From contig NZ_BAUA01000209.1 of NCBI RefSeq assembly GCF_000710915.1, forward strand, positions 1-64,000: a DNA stretch of 64,000 nt. Direction: 5' to 3'. Both the position numbers and the translations under genes were made by a program. Below, in pieces: positions 54,306 to 63,929 of this stretch. A model generated the notes under the pieces. That model saw only the letters and a list, made by a program, of their open reading frames with translations. It had not been told where the DNA came from and did no database searches. The DNA is from Nocardia brasiliensis IFM 10847. Its GTDB lineage: Bacteria > Actinomycetota > Actinomycetes > Mycobacteriales > Mycobacteriaceae. The first letter of the stretch is position 1; every line of letters starts with the position of its first letter.

Positions 54306-55907
54306 TCAGGATGAATAATCCTTGCGCAGTTGTACTTTCACGACCTTGCCGCTGGCATTGCGGGGCAGTTCCGCGACGACCACCAGATCCTTGGGATGCT
54401 TGTACCGCGCGAGATTCTCGTTGAGGAAACCCGTCAGTTCGTCGAGGGTCAGTTCGTCGTCGGGACGGTGCAGCGCGACGACCGCGACCGGGACCTCGCC
54501 CCACTTCTCGTGCGCCCGGCCGATCACCGCGGCCTCGCGAATCTTGGGATGGCCGAAGAGCACGTTCTCCACTTCGGCGCAGTAGATGTTCTCGCCGCCG
54601 GAGATGATCATGTCCTTCTTGCGGTCGACCACCCAGATGAAGCCCTCCTCGTCCTGGCGCACCAGGTCGCCGGAGTGGAACCAGCCGCCCGCGAACGCCT
54701 CCGCCGTGGCTTCGGGCTTGTTCCAGTAGCCCTGCATGAGTGTCGGTCCGCGATAGACGATTTCGCCGATCTCGCCGGGGGCGACGTCGTTCATCTCGTC
54801 GTCGACGATGCGGGCCTGGATGGTCGGGATCGGCTTGCCGACCGAGCCGAGCTTGCGCAGCGCGTCCTTGCCCTCGAGCACGCAGGTGATGGGCGACATC
54901 TCGGTCTGCCCGAACACCGCGACGTTGAACGCGTTCGGAAAACAGTTCGCCATCGCCCGCAGGACCGAGTCGGAGGCGGGCGCGGCGCCCCAGCTGAGTG
55001 ACTCGAGCGCCAATTTGCGGTCGCGGACTGTCGGTTCGGCGCAGATCGCCTGCCACTGCGCGGGCACGCAGAACGCGCCGGTGGCCTGTTCCCGTTCGAC
55101 CGCATCGAGGAATTCGGTGGCGTCGAAGGCGCCGAGCGGATGTAGCACGGTTTTCGCGCCGAGCACGAAATTGGCCGCGAGACTACCGAGTCCGGCGATG
55201 TGGAACAGCGGCGAGGTGCAGAAGGCGATCGACTCGGAGGTGGCCGCCAGCGCCCGGATCACGGTGAACGCCTGCGCGTTCATGTTCGCGTAGGACAGGA
55301 TCGCGCCCTTCGGGCTGCCGGTGGTGCCCGAGGTGTACATGATCAGCGCCGGTGTGTCCTCCGGGATGTCGAGCGGCGTGTGCGGGGCGCCGTCCTCGGC
55401 GAGCACGTCCTCGAAGCCGAGGACGCCGTCCGCACTCGCCCCGCCGATCACGAAACATGTTTCCAGCGTGTCCGATTGGGCGAGCACCGCGGTGGCGAGC
55501 GGTTGCAGCAGGGTGTCGGTGACGATCGCCTTCGCGCCGCTGTCGCTCACGATGTAGGCGACCTCGGGCGGGGTGAGCCGGAAATTGACCGGGACGGCGA
55601 TCGCGCCGAGCGCGTTGATGCCGAACACGGTCTCGATGTACTCGGGGTAGTTCAACGCGAGGATCAGCACCCGGTCGCCGAAGCCGATGCCGCGGCGGGC
55701 CAGCGCGTCGGCGAATTTCGACGAGCGTTCGTGCAGCTGCCGCCAGGTGGTGTCGGCGCCACGGAACCGCAGCGCGACCGCGTCGGGCCGCATCTGCGCG
55801 TGCCCGGCGATCTGGTTGTTCCAGTGATTGCGCCGCGACCGGAGCGGCTCGTCGAGCGCGGTGCTCACCCGCCCCGACTGCGATCCACCATGCGCACCGA
55901 TGGTCAT
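54306..55907 (-). CDS. Long-chain acyl-CoA synthetase (FadD family)
   Basis: 533 residues from the ATG at 55907, with AGGAG eight bases upstream; the longer frame runs through the promoter. Adenylation motifs: IMYTSGTTGSPKGAILS (P-loop), VFGQTEMSP, WFHSGDLVRQDEEGFIWVVD and the C-terminal Lys in PRNASGKVVK. There is no FAAL-specific insertion visible, so CoA ester formation is expected. A promoter and internal palindrome lie upstream. Confidence 0.9.
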   Translation of the reverse strand: MTIGAHGGSQSGRVSTALDEPLRSRRNHWNNQIAGHAQMRPDAVALRFRGADTTWRQLHERSSKFADALARRGIGFGDRVLILALNYPEYIETVFGINALGAIAVPVNFRLTPPEVAYIVSDSGAKAIVTDTLLQPLATAVLAQSDTLETCFVIGGASADGVLGFEDVLAEDGAPHTPLDIPEDTPALIMYTSGTTGSPKGAILSYANMNAQAFTVIRALAATSESIAFCTSPLFHIAGLGSLAANFVLGAKTVLHPLGAFDATEFLDAVEREQATGAFCVPAQWQAICAEPTVRDRKLALESLSWGAAPASDSVLRAMANCFPNAFNVAVFGQTEMSPITCVLEGKDALRKLGSVGKPIPTIQARIVDDEMNDVAPGEIGEIVYRGPTLMQGYWNKPEATAEAFAGGWFHSGDLVRQDEEGFIWVVDRKKDMIISGGENIYCAEVENVLFGHPKIREAAVIGRAHEKWGEVPVAVVALHRPDDELTLDELTGFLNENLARYKHPKDLVVVAELPRNASGKVVKVQLRKDYSS

Positions 55908-55980
55908 GCCACGAACTCCTCTCGGACCGCCGGTGAGCGTCTGCCACGATGGCCGACCGCGCCGACGGCTGAACGACCGC

Positions 55981-56010
55981 AGAATAGCAAGTAACTTATC
56001 GCACAGACAA
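55981..56010 (-). promoter_or_regulatory. Promoter with internal operator for the fadD-type gene
   Basis: On the minus strand TTGTCT (56005-56010) and TATTCT (55981-55986) are 18 bp apart. The spacer holds the palindrome AAGTTACTT (55989-55997), where a repressor would block RNA polymerase. Transcription would start near 55974. The 339-bp divergent region 55908-56246 also holds the promoter of the nitronate monooxygenase-like gene, which I could not place. Confidence 0.55.
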
Positions 56011-56171
56011 GGCTTGCGGAGCTGAACCGCCGTTAATCCGGCCAAAGCGGTGTCGCGTCGCAGAAAGTGCAACTGAGCTGGATTTTTCCTGCTTATGGGC
56101 TTGCTGCGCACCGCGCGCGAAGGCCATCGGAGATGTTGAACCATGCGAATGACGGCTCACTTAGGAGTTGA

Positions 56172-57224
<1,053 letters not shown>

Positions 57225-57242
57225 GCTTTCGCCGACAGGGCG

Positions 57243-59615
57243 TCAGAGCATGTCCTTCGCCGTCATCCAGCGCATGGTGAACCAGCCGCACAGCACCGGC
57301 AGCCAGCAGGTCAGCACGCGGTAGAGCAGCACCGAGGGCACGGCGACTTCCAGTGGTACGTCGAAGGTGCCGAGGCCACCGATCAGCGCGGCCTCGACCG
57401 CGCCGACCCCGCCCGGGGTCGGCGCGGCGGAGGCCAGGGTGCCGCCGATCATCGTGACGATGGTGACGGTGACGAAGGTGGTGCCGCCGCCGAAGGCCTC
57501 CACGCTGGCCCACAGCGCGCCCGCCATGCCGAGGGTGATCGCGGCGCAGCCCAGGATGATCACCGAGAAGCGCTTGGGGTCGCGCGCCAGTTCACCGAGT
57601 TCGCCGAGCACCTCCTGCAGCTGCGGGCGCACCGAATTGTTCAGCCAGCGCCGCAATTGCGGCACGAACATGAACGTGCCGATGATCCCGACGCCGACCC
57701 CGGCGATGAGGTACAGCACCGTGGCGTCCGGCACGAAGTGGGACAGGTCTGCCGAGGTGCCCGCCGCGATACTGAACACCACCAGCAGGCTGACGTGCGT
57801 GATCACCTGCACCGCCTGCTGCAGCGCCACCGCCGCGGTGGCGCGCACCGCGCCGACCCCGCCCTTCGTCAGGAAGCGCACGCTGAGTGCGAGCCCGCCG
57901 ACCCGGGCCGGGGTGGTGGTGGCCGCGAAGGTGTTCGCGATCTGCATGATCACCAGGTTCCGGAAACTCACCGCGCCCGACGCGCAGGCCCACAGTGCCG
58001 CCGCCGCACCGATATACGTCAGGCACGAGACGGCGAGACCGAGCAGCGCCCACCACCAGTTGGCGGTCTTCAACTGGGTGAAGAAGGTCGGCACCGCGCT
58101 GATGAACGGGTACGCGACGTAGACGAGCCCGATCAGCAGCACCAGCTGGATGATCTGGTTGCGGGTGAACCGGGTGATCTGCTCGGCCTCGATCCGATCC
58201 TGCCCGGTCTGCTTGCGCACCTCCTCGCGCGCCGCGGACAGCGCGCCTTTCCAGTCGGGCACCGACTTGCGCAGCCCGGCGGGCATGGCGGATTTGGTGA
58301 GCCGGCTCGCCGCCGCGAGCACCGACTGCCTGCCGAGCGAGTCCAGCGCCGTGCGTACCGCCGGTTCCTTGCCGAAGAGCGCGGTGGTCGAGACCAGCAG
58401 TTGCGCGATATCGGACTGCTGCTGTTTGGCCGAGGCGCCGAATTCGGAACTGGAGAAACCGCCGAACAGCGTGGCGCCGTCCTGGATCCGGATCTCGGTC
58501 GGGCGCAGGTCGCCGTGCGCGATCTGGCCGCCGTGCAGCGCGTCCAGCCCCTGCCACACGCTCGGTAACTGCTCGGCGGACAGCTCGGTGATCGGCGCGC
58601 CCTTGGGCATGGTGTGCGCGTGCAGCATCCAGCCGCGGTCGAGGGCCGCGACGGCGACCGGGGTGCTGCTGGCCAAGCCGAGTTCGTCGACCGCGATCGC
58701 CATCAGCGCCCGATGCTCGACGGCGCGATGCATCGAGCCGTGCATCGCCGCGGTTTCGCTGGCCCGGAAGGTGAGCCAGCGCCAGAGTTGGCGCAGCGCA
58801 CCGAAACTGCGCTGGTTCTTGCCGTACATCTCGACGACGAGTTCGCGTTCGGGCCCGTCGATCGCGGCGGCCAGCACCAGCGGGCCCCGCCCGGCCGGAT
58901 GCACCACGGTGAATCCGGTGACCGTGTGCCCGCGTTTGGCCAGCACCCGCACTGCGGCGTCGAGGGGCACCTCGAGCGCGGGCGTGCCGACCACGAGCAC
59001 GATGATCGCGCCGACCAGCCAGCCGACCGCGAGCCCGAACATCGCGCGGGCCGGCACGACGGTACTGACGACCAGGTGGATCGGCGCGAACGCGAGCAGC
59101 AGGAACCACAGGTAGCGGCGCGGCCGAGTGGGCAACCACGGACTCGACACCGTCAGCACGGCCGCGAGCATGGCGATCCAGCGCGGGTCGTCCAGGAACT
59201 GGGACAGGAAGGTGTCGAGGCGATCGGGTACCTGCAGATGCCATTTCGGCGCCGAGAGGCCGGTGCCGGTGATCGAGAGCAGCAGCCCGGCGGTCAGCCC
59301 CGCCGCCGCGTAGCCGGCCAGCAGCTTCCACTGCCTGCCGATGATCAGCTCGATCAGGATGGCGAACGGCAGCGCGAGAATGGCCATGCCGTAGACGAGG
59401 TACACCAGGTTGGACTGGTCGGGATTGAGGAAGCCGACGATATTGGAGACCGAACGTTCCAGGGCGAGCCATTCCGGGCGGGTGATCACCGAAGCCGCGA
59501 TCACGATGGCCACCCACACTGCCGCGAGCACGACGCGGATGATGTCGCTGGTGCGCCGGATCATCGGCTGTAGCAGGTTGCCGGTGACCGGGATTTCCCG
59601 CCCGTCCACTCGCAT
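57243..59615 (-). CDS. Large membrane protein: kinase-like domain fused to a flippase-like (UPF0104/MprF-type) domain
   Basis: 790 residues. The N-terminal 220 residues hold six or seven membrane helices. A cytoplasmic part (about 225-450) resembles aminoglycoside phosphotransferase/kinase folds, with HGDLRPTEI in place of the HxDxxxxN catalytic loop and LFGGF where DFG is expected, so activity is doubtful. The C-terminal 300 residues (NQIIQLVLLIGLVYVAYPFI, ATTTPARVGGLALSVRFLT, APTPGGVGAVEAALIGGL) match flippase-like domains related to MprF and AglD. It may move or modify an envelope lipid. Confidence 0.8.
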   Translation of the reverse strand: MRVDGREIPVTGNLLQPMIRRTSDIIRVVLAAVWVAIVIAASVITRPEWLALERSVSNIVGFLNPDQSNLVYLVYGMAILALPFAILIELIIGRQWKLLAGYAAAGLTAGLLLSITGTGLSAPKWHLQVPDRLDTFLSQFLDDPRWIAMLAAVLTVSSPWLPTRPRRYLWFLLLAFAPIHLVVSTVVPARAMFGLAVGWLVGAIIVLVVGTPALEVPLDAAVRVLAKRGHTVTGFTVVHPAGRGPLVLAAAIDGPERELVVEMYGKNQRSFGALRQLWRWLTFRASETAAMHGSMHRAVEHRALMAIAVDELGLASSTPVAVAALDRGWMLHAHTMPKGAPITELSAEQLPSVWQGLDALHGGQIAHGDLRPTEIRIQDGATLFGGFSSSEFGASAKQQQSDIAQLLVSTTALFGKEPAVRTALDSLGRQSVLAAASRLTKSAMPAGLRKSVPDWKGALSAAREEVRKQTGQDRIEAEQITRFTRNQIIQLVLLIGLVYVAYPFISAVPTFFTQLKTANWWWALLGLAVSCLTYIGAAAALWACASGAVSFRNLVIMQIANTFAATTTPARVGGLALSVRFLTKGGVGAVRATAAVALQQAVQVITHVSLLVVFSIAAGTSADLSHFVPDATVLYLIAGVGVGIIGTFMFVPQLRRWLNNSVRPQLQEVLGELGELARDPKRFSVIILGCAAITLGMAGALWASVEAFGGGTTFVTVTIVTMIGGTLASAAPTPGGVGAVEAALIGGLGTFDVPLEVAVPSVLLYRVLTCWLPVLCGWFTMRWMTAKDML

Positions 59616-59861
59616 GTGCTGGTCCGCCTCTCCGCGGCTCGTCCGCCTCTCCGTGCCTCAACGTACCGTCGCGGGCCTGCGGAGCACGGCATCGCCGAGT
59701 TCCGTGCGTCCCCGGCGAGTTACCGGGCCGCCCGCGACATCGGCTGTCGTGTCCGCCGGGCAAATGTACACACCGGGGCACGGTCGTCCGGGTAGGCAAA
59801 ACCGTTCTGGGGCAGCGTAGGGCCCGGATTGTGCCCGATGTCACCCTTGCCGGAGTTGAAG

Positions 59862-59877
59862 CTGACATTGATGTCAG
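59862..59877. promoter_or_regulatory. Candidate operator upstream of the deacetylase-like gene
   Basis: CTGACA-TTGA-TGTCAG is a perfect 6-4-6 inverted repeat ending 17 bp before the ATG at 59895. The place suits repression by a GntR- or TetR-like protein. It overlaps an alternative upstream ATG at 59871, which argues for the later start. Confidence 0.5.
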
Positions 59878-59894
59878 GTCCGACAATCGGCGGT

Positions 59895-60770
59895 ATGGAC
59901 AACGACCTCTTCGACTACAGCCCGATCGTCGATCGCGCCCCGATCCACTGGCCCGGCGGTGCGCGCGTCGCGTTCTACGTCGGTCTCAACGTCGAGCACT
60001 ACCAGGTGGATCGGCCGTCGACGAGCATCTTTCCCGGCACCGCGGGATTGACGCCCGATCCGCTGAACTACGGCTGGCGCGACTACGGGCCCCGCGTCGG
60101 CTTCTGGCGGGTCGCCGCCGCGCTCGACCGGCACGGCGTCCGCGCCAGCGTGCTGTTGAATTCGGATGTGGTCCAACGCAATCCGCAGCTCATCCGGGCG
60201 GGCGTGGACCGGGACTGGGTGTGGCTGGCACACGGGAAGAACAACTCGATCTTCCAGGCGGACATGACCGTCGACGAGGAGCGCGCCTATCTGACCGAGG
60301 TGGTCGAGACCATCGAGCGCGGCACCGGCCGCAGGCCGCGCGGCTGGATGGGGCCCGCCCTCACCGAAACCTTCCATACCCCGGCACTATTGGCCGAACT
60401 CGGCCTGAACTACGTGCTGGACTGGACCAACGACGATCAGCCCTACCGCCTGAACATCCCCGGAATGCTCAGCGTCCCTTATACGGTCGAGCTGAACGAC
60501 AACTCGTTGTTCCTCGCCAAGGGCACCAGCGGCCCCGACTTCGTGCGGATCGTCACCGATCAGCTCGACCAGCTCTACGCCGAATCCGCCGAGAGCGGCC
60601 GGGTGCTGGCGTTGGCGCTGCATCCCTTCGTGATCGGTCAGGCGTTCCGGGCCAAGTATCTGGACCAGGCGCTCGAGTATGTGGTGAACCACCCCGGCGT
60701 GTGGACGACCACCAGTGACGAGATCGCGGCGCACTATTCGAGCGCTTCGCCCCTTGCCGAATCCGGCTAG
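59895..60770 (+). CDS. Polysaccharide deacetylase family protein (PuuE/allantoinase-like)
   Basis: 291 residues from the ATG at 59895. The NodB-like barrel starts at VAFYVGLNVEHYQVD, with RVGFWRVAAALDRHGVRASVLL, then GRRPRGWMGPALTETFHTPALL and LALALHPFVIGQAFRAKYL. This layout is that of PuuE-type enzymes rather than chitin deacetylases. The HGKNNS segment replaces the usual HxxxH, so metal binding may be altered or absent. It would act on a small amide such as allantoin, which is inference. The SDR gene follows 44 bp later. Confidence 0.8.
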   Translation: MDNDLFDYSPIVDRAPIHWPGGARVAFYVGLNVEHYQVDRPSTSIFPGTAGLTPDPLNYGWRDYGPRVGFWRVAAALDRHGVRASVLLNSDVVQRNPQLIRAGVDRDWVWLAHGKNNSIFQADMTVDEERAYLTEVVETIERGTGRRPRGWMGPALTETFHTPALLAELGLNYVLDWTNDDQPYRLNIPGMLSVPYTVELNDNSLFLAKGTSGPDFVRIVTDQLDQLYAESAESGRVLALALHPFVIGQAFRAKYLDQALEYVVNHPGVWTTTSDEIAAHYSSASPLAESG

Positions 60771-60814
60771 GCCGAAGACGATCAGGTCGGACAACCGATG
60801 CCCAGGAGGCAGCT

Positions 60815-61663
60815 ATGGCTGAAGCAGACCAGGATCTGACCGGCAAGACGGTGGTACTGACCGGCGCGAGTTCCGGTATCGGCGCGGTGGCCGCCGCGCG
60901 CCTGGCGGCCCGCGGCGCCACCGTCGCCGTGGTGGGCCGTTCCCCGGAACGGACGGCCGAGGTGGCGGCCGCGGCGGGTGCCGACCATTTCCTCGCCGAT
61001 TTCGCCCGCTTCGACGAGGTGCGCAAACTCGCCGACCAACTGCTCGACCGGTACCCGCGGATCGACGTGCTGGCCAACAACGCGGGCGGTTCGTGGCCGA
61101 AGCGGACCGCCACCGTCGACGGCAACGAGCTCACCTTCCAGGTCAACCACCTCTCGCCGTTCCTGTTGACCAGCCTGCTGCTCGACCGGCTGGTGCAGTC
61201 GTCGGCCAGGGTGATCAACACCTCCAGCATGACCTACCGGATGGCCCGGCTGGATCTGGACAAGGTCAACGCCACCTCGGGCTCGTTCAACCAGATGGGC
61301 GCCTACGCCGCGTCCAAGCTGGCGAATCTGCTGTTCACCCGGGAATTGGCGCGGCGCACCGAGGGCACCGGATTGCGCACCGCCGCTTTCCATCCCGGCG
61401 CGGTCGCCACCCACGTGTACGACAACGCCCCGCTCGGACTCGGCGCGCTCATCCGCTCGCCGCTGTCGCGACCGTTCTTCATCCGCCCGGAGAAAGGCGC
61501 GCAACCGTTGGAGCACTTGGCCACCACCGCAGAGTTCGACAGCGGCGACTACTTCCACCGCTTCAAGCTGGAGCGGCCGAGCAACAAGCAGGCCGTCGAT
61601 GCCGTACTCGCCCAGCAACTCTGGGAACTGTCCGAGCGGGTCACCGGCGCGGCCAAGGCCTAG
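60815..61663 (+). CDS. SDR family NAD(P)-dependent oxidoreductase (retinol dehydrogenase-like)
   Basis: 282 residues with AGGAGG upstream of the ATG. Cofactor motif TVVLTGASSGIGAVAAARL, NNAG in VLANNAGGSWPK, Ser in VINTSSMTYRM and the catalytic YAASK. The long C-terminal part (about 205-282) is typical of the retinol dehydrogenase/WWOX-like subgroup. Substrate unknown. It probably shares a transcript with the PuuE-like gene. Confidence 0.87.
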   Translation: MAEADQDLTGKTVVLTGASSGIGAVAAARLAARGATVAVVGRSPERTAEVAAAAGADHFLADFARFDEVRKLADQLLDRYPRIDVLANNAGGSWPKRTATVDGNELTFQVNHLSPFLLTSLLLDRLVQSSARVINTSSMTYRMARLDLDKVNATSGSFNQMGAYAASKLANLLFTRELARRTEGTGLRTAAFHPGAVATHVYDNAPLGLGALIRSPLSRPFFIRPEKGAQPLEHLATTAEFDSGDYFHRFKLERPSNKQAVDAVLAQQLWELSERVTGAAKA

Positions 61664-61681
61664 GTTCCGTCGCGGCAGGAA

Positions 61682-62425
61682 CTAAGCGTCGGCGAGTTCG
61701 GTGTTGATCCCGACCCCGAACACCCCACCGGTGAGCGTGCTGCTCTGATCGAGTTCGATGATCGCCCGCGCCACCTGCTCGGTCGGCACCAGCGCCGGAA
61801 AGGTCGTGGGCGCAATGGCATTCGCGCGCACGCCGAACTCGGCGAACTCGGCCGCGATGTTGCGGGTGAGCTGGTTCAGCGCCGCCTTCGACGCGGAATA
61901 CAGCGTCTGCCCGGGATACACCTCCGAGCCGGAGATGCTGGAGACGTTGACGATATTGCGGTTGCGCGCGCGGTTCTCGGGCCCGGCGTGCATCCAGGCC
62001 CGCTGCCCGAGCCGGGCGCACAGCCGAAGTGGCACCGCGACATTCAAGGTGAAGTGCGGATCGAACTGTTCCAGTGCGGCCTCGCCGTCGACGATGCCGC
62101 GCGGCTGCAACTGCACGTGGGCGGCATTGTTGACCAGCAGGTCGACCCCGCCGTACCGCGCCAGCGCGAGGTCGACCACCCGCTCGACCTCACCCGGCTG
62201 GGTGAGGTCGGCGCGGATCACGAACAGGCGCGAATCATTCTCCGGCACCGGCTTCTCCGGCTCCAGCGGATCGACGAACCACTCCAGCTGGGACGGGGCG
62301 GCCGGGGTGCGGGTGTGGCAGACCGCGACGATGTCGTAGTCGGTGTAATAGGAGCGGCAGAACAGATCGCCCAGGGTGCCGCTGGCACCGGTGAGCAAGC
62401 AGACCCGGCGGTCACCAGTAGACAA
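61682..62425 (-). CDS. SDR family oxidoreductase coupled to a 2OG-Fe(II) oxygenase
   Basis: 247 residues from a TTG at 62425, supported by GGGAGGAG six bases upstream and by the absence of a better start. Motifs: VCLLTGASGTLGDLFC, LLVNNAAHVQL, IVNVSSISGSEVYPGQ and the catalytic YSASK. The C-terminus (TLTGGVFGVGINTELADA) is complete. The start lies inside the end of the upstream oxygenase gene (14-bp overlap), so translation is coupled. The pair may work on the same substrate. Confidence 0.85.
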   Translation of the reverse strand: MSTGDRRVCLLTGASGTLGDLFCRSYYTDYDIVAVCHTRTPAAPSQLEWFVDPLEPEKPVPENDSRLFVIRADLTQPGEVERVVDLALARYGGVDLLVNNAAHVQLQPRGIVDGEAALEQFDPHFTLNVAVPLRLCARLGQRAWMHAGPENRARNRNIVNVSSISGSEVYPGQTLYSASKAALNQLTRNIAAEFAEFGVRANAIAPTTFPALVPTEQVARAIIELDQSSTLTGGVFGVGINTELADA

Positions 62426-63206
62426 TGTTGTCTCCTCCCCAGCGCTGTACCGCGTCCTCCTTGGTGCGGTGCACCCACATGACCACGCTACTGCGCTCGC
62501 GCCGGTTGTTGCCCGCGAAGGTGTGCCAGGTCCGCGGCGTGACCTCGAACAGGATCAGCGAATTGTCCAGCGGCGGAACCAGAGTCAGGTTCGGCATGGT
62601 CTCGCCCTCGGCGAGGTTGTCGTACAGCGCGGTCTCGCCGCCGTCGCCGGGCTGCCAGTCCGGGTTGCCGAAATAGAACAGCACGGCCACCGCCCGCACG
62701 TTCGCGCGCGCGGTCACGCCCGGCGGGTGTTCGCCGGTCTTGGTGTCCACCCCGTCTCCCGGCAGCCGCACCTCGTCCGGGCCGGGCGGATCGCCCGGGA
62801 ACCAGGCGGGATTGAGGTCGTTGTGCGGCCAGCCGTACGGCGCGCCCGGGGCGTGGTGATGCACCGACCCTTCGACGTCGCCCGTCGCGGTGACGCCCGC
62901 GACCCCGGCGACCAGATCGTGCCATTCCCGCGAGGTGAACACCGCGAACGGGCCGTCCCGCAGTTCGGCGAGCCCGAGCCCGTCCGCACTGTAATTCGCG
63001 GCGACCCTGCCGAACCGGTCCGCCTCCTCGCGCCGGACCCGGCTGAACTCCTCGGTGAGTCGCTGATAGAACTCCGGCACGAACACGTCTCGCGCGTACA
63101 CGTGCGGGAACGGCTGGGTGCGGCGGATCCAGCGCCGATGGGCGAACAGGTCGGCGAACCACTGCGGCACCGCGGGCGCCGCCGTCGAGATCGACTCCGT
63201 TGTCAC
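62412..63206 (-). CDS. 2-oxoglutarate-Fe(II) oxygenase family protein
   Basis: 264 residues from a GTG at 63206 with GGGAGGGAG upstream; the longer frame is not coding-like. The iron ligands H128 and D130 (GWPHNDLNP) and H228 (RTWHTFAG), and the 2-oxoglutarate-binding R238, are in the right order. The jelly-roll strand FYFGNPDWQPGDGGETALY is typical of prolyl-4-hydroxylase-like enzymes. It would hydroxylate a small molecule or peptide. It overlaps the SDR gene by 14 bp, which suggests a hydroxylation-oxidation pair. Confidence 0.85.
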   Translation of the reverse strand: MTTESISTAAPAVPQWFADLFAHRRWIRRTQPFPHVYARDVFVPEFYQRLTEEFSRVRREEADRFGRVAANYSADGLGLAELRDGPFAVFTSREWHDLVAGVAGVTATGDVEGSVHHHAPGAPYGWPHNDLNPAWFPGDPPGPDEVRLPGDGVDTKTGEHPPGVTARANVRAVAVLFYFGNPDWQPGDGGETALYDNLAEGETMPNLTLVPPLDNSLILFEVTPRTWHTFAGNNRRERSSVVMWVHRTKEDAVQRWGGDNIVYW

Positions 63207-63364
63207 CAGCACTCCCTCCCGAACGAACCTCTGGCGATCATATGCCCGGTTCCGGGCAGTGGCGCCGGGTGTTCGTTTTGTGCGGCGGTCGCAGCCCTGG
63301 TGCCTGCCGATACGGTTGCGGTTCCGCCGAACCCCCTCGTGTTCCGGAGGTCGCGACCGGGCGA

Positions 63365-63778
63365 CTACGCGCTCGCGGCGACGGGCGTCCTGGCCTCCAC
63401 CTGCGGGCTGGTCGCCGGCTGTCCCGTGGGCCGCGCGCCGGCGAGCCGGGACGCGAGGAAGGCGAGATAGGCGATGAAGCCGACCGAGCCGATCGGCCTG
63501 CTCCGCCGGAAGGTGATCGCGAGCCCGAGCGCCATCTCGGTGAACCCGTTGCGATAGGTCCAGCGCCGGGTCGCGCGCGGGAACGCTCGCGCGGTCAGCG
63601 GGTCGAACGCGCGGGGCGCGGTGAAGTGGGCCGCGCCCGTGCCCGCGAGGCCGAGCCCGAAGGCGCGCGCCCGGACGCTGTCCGGTGGTCGCTGGATCCG
63701 TACCACCGGACGCGGTGTCGCTGTGTTCGCCGCGATCGCTGTGCGCCCTGTGCGACGGCCGAAGATTTTGCGGCGCAT
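63365..63778 (-). CDS. Conserved small membrane protein (DoxX-like)
   Basis: 137 residues from the ATG at 63778 with GGAG upstream. A basic N-terminus is followed by three or four short membrane segments: AFGLGLAGTGAAHFTAPRAF, RNGFTEMALGLAITF and VGFIAYLAFLASRLAG. The HF...P...NG.tE pattern matches a DoxX-like family common in Actinobacteria. Function unknown. It has no close operon partner. Confidence 0.72.
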   Translation of the reverse strand: MRRKIFGRRTGRTAIAANTATPRPVVRIQRPPDSVRARAFGLGLAGTGAAHFTAPRAFDPLTARAFPRATRRWTYRNGFTEMALGLAITFRRSRPIGSVGFIAYLAFLASRLAGARPTGQPATSPQVEARTPVAASA

Positions 63779-63892
63779 GTTTCTCCTCTGGGTGCGAGCG
63801 CTGAGCCTGCGGGGGTCTCTGTCGGTGTGCCGAGTACCGACGATAACACTGTCCCAGACAGACTTGCCAGGGCTCTGCCCGCACCGAGAAAG

Positions 63893-63913
63893 CCCGCACC
63901 GAACCGGTGCGGG
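63893..63913 (-). terminator. Terminator of the gene at the window end
   Basis: CCCGCACCG (63893-63901) pairs perfectly with 63905-63913 across a 3-nt loop, 16 bp beyond the stop of the partial minus-strand gene. Confidence 0.7.
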
Positions 63914-63929
63914 CGTCCGAAGGCGATAG

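Noticed and set aside
59622-59653. Direct repeat of GTCCGCCTCTCCG
   Set aside because: Two 13-bp copies near a start codon; likely a duplicated ribosome-site region without further meaning.
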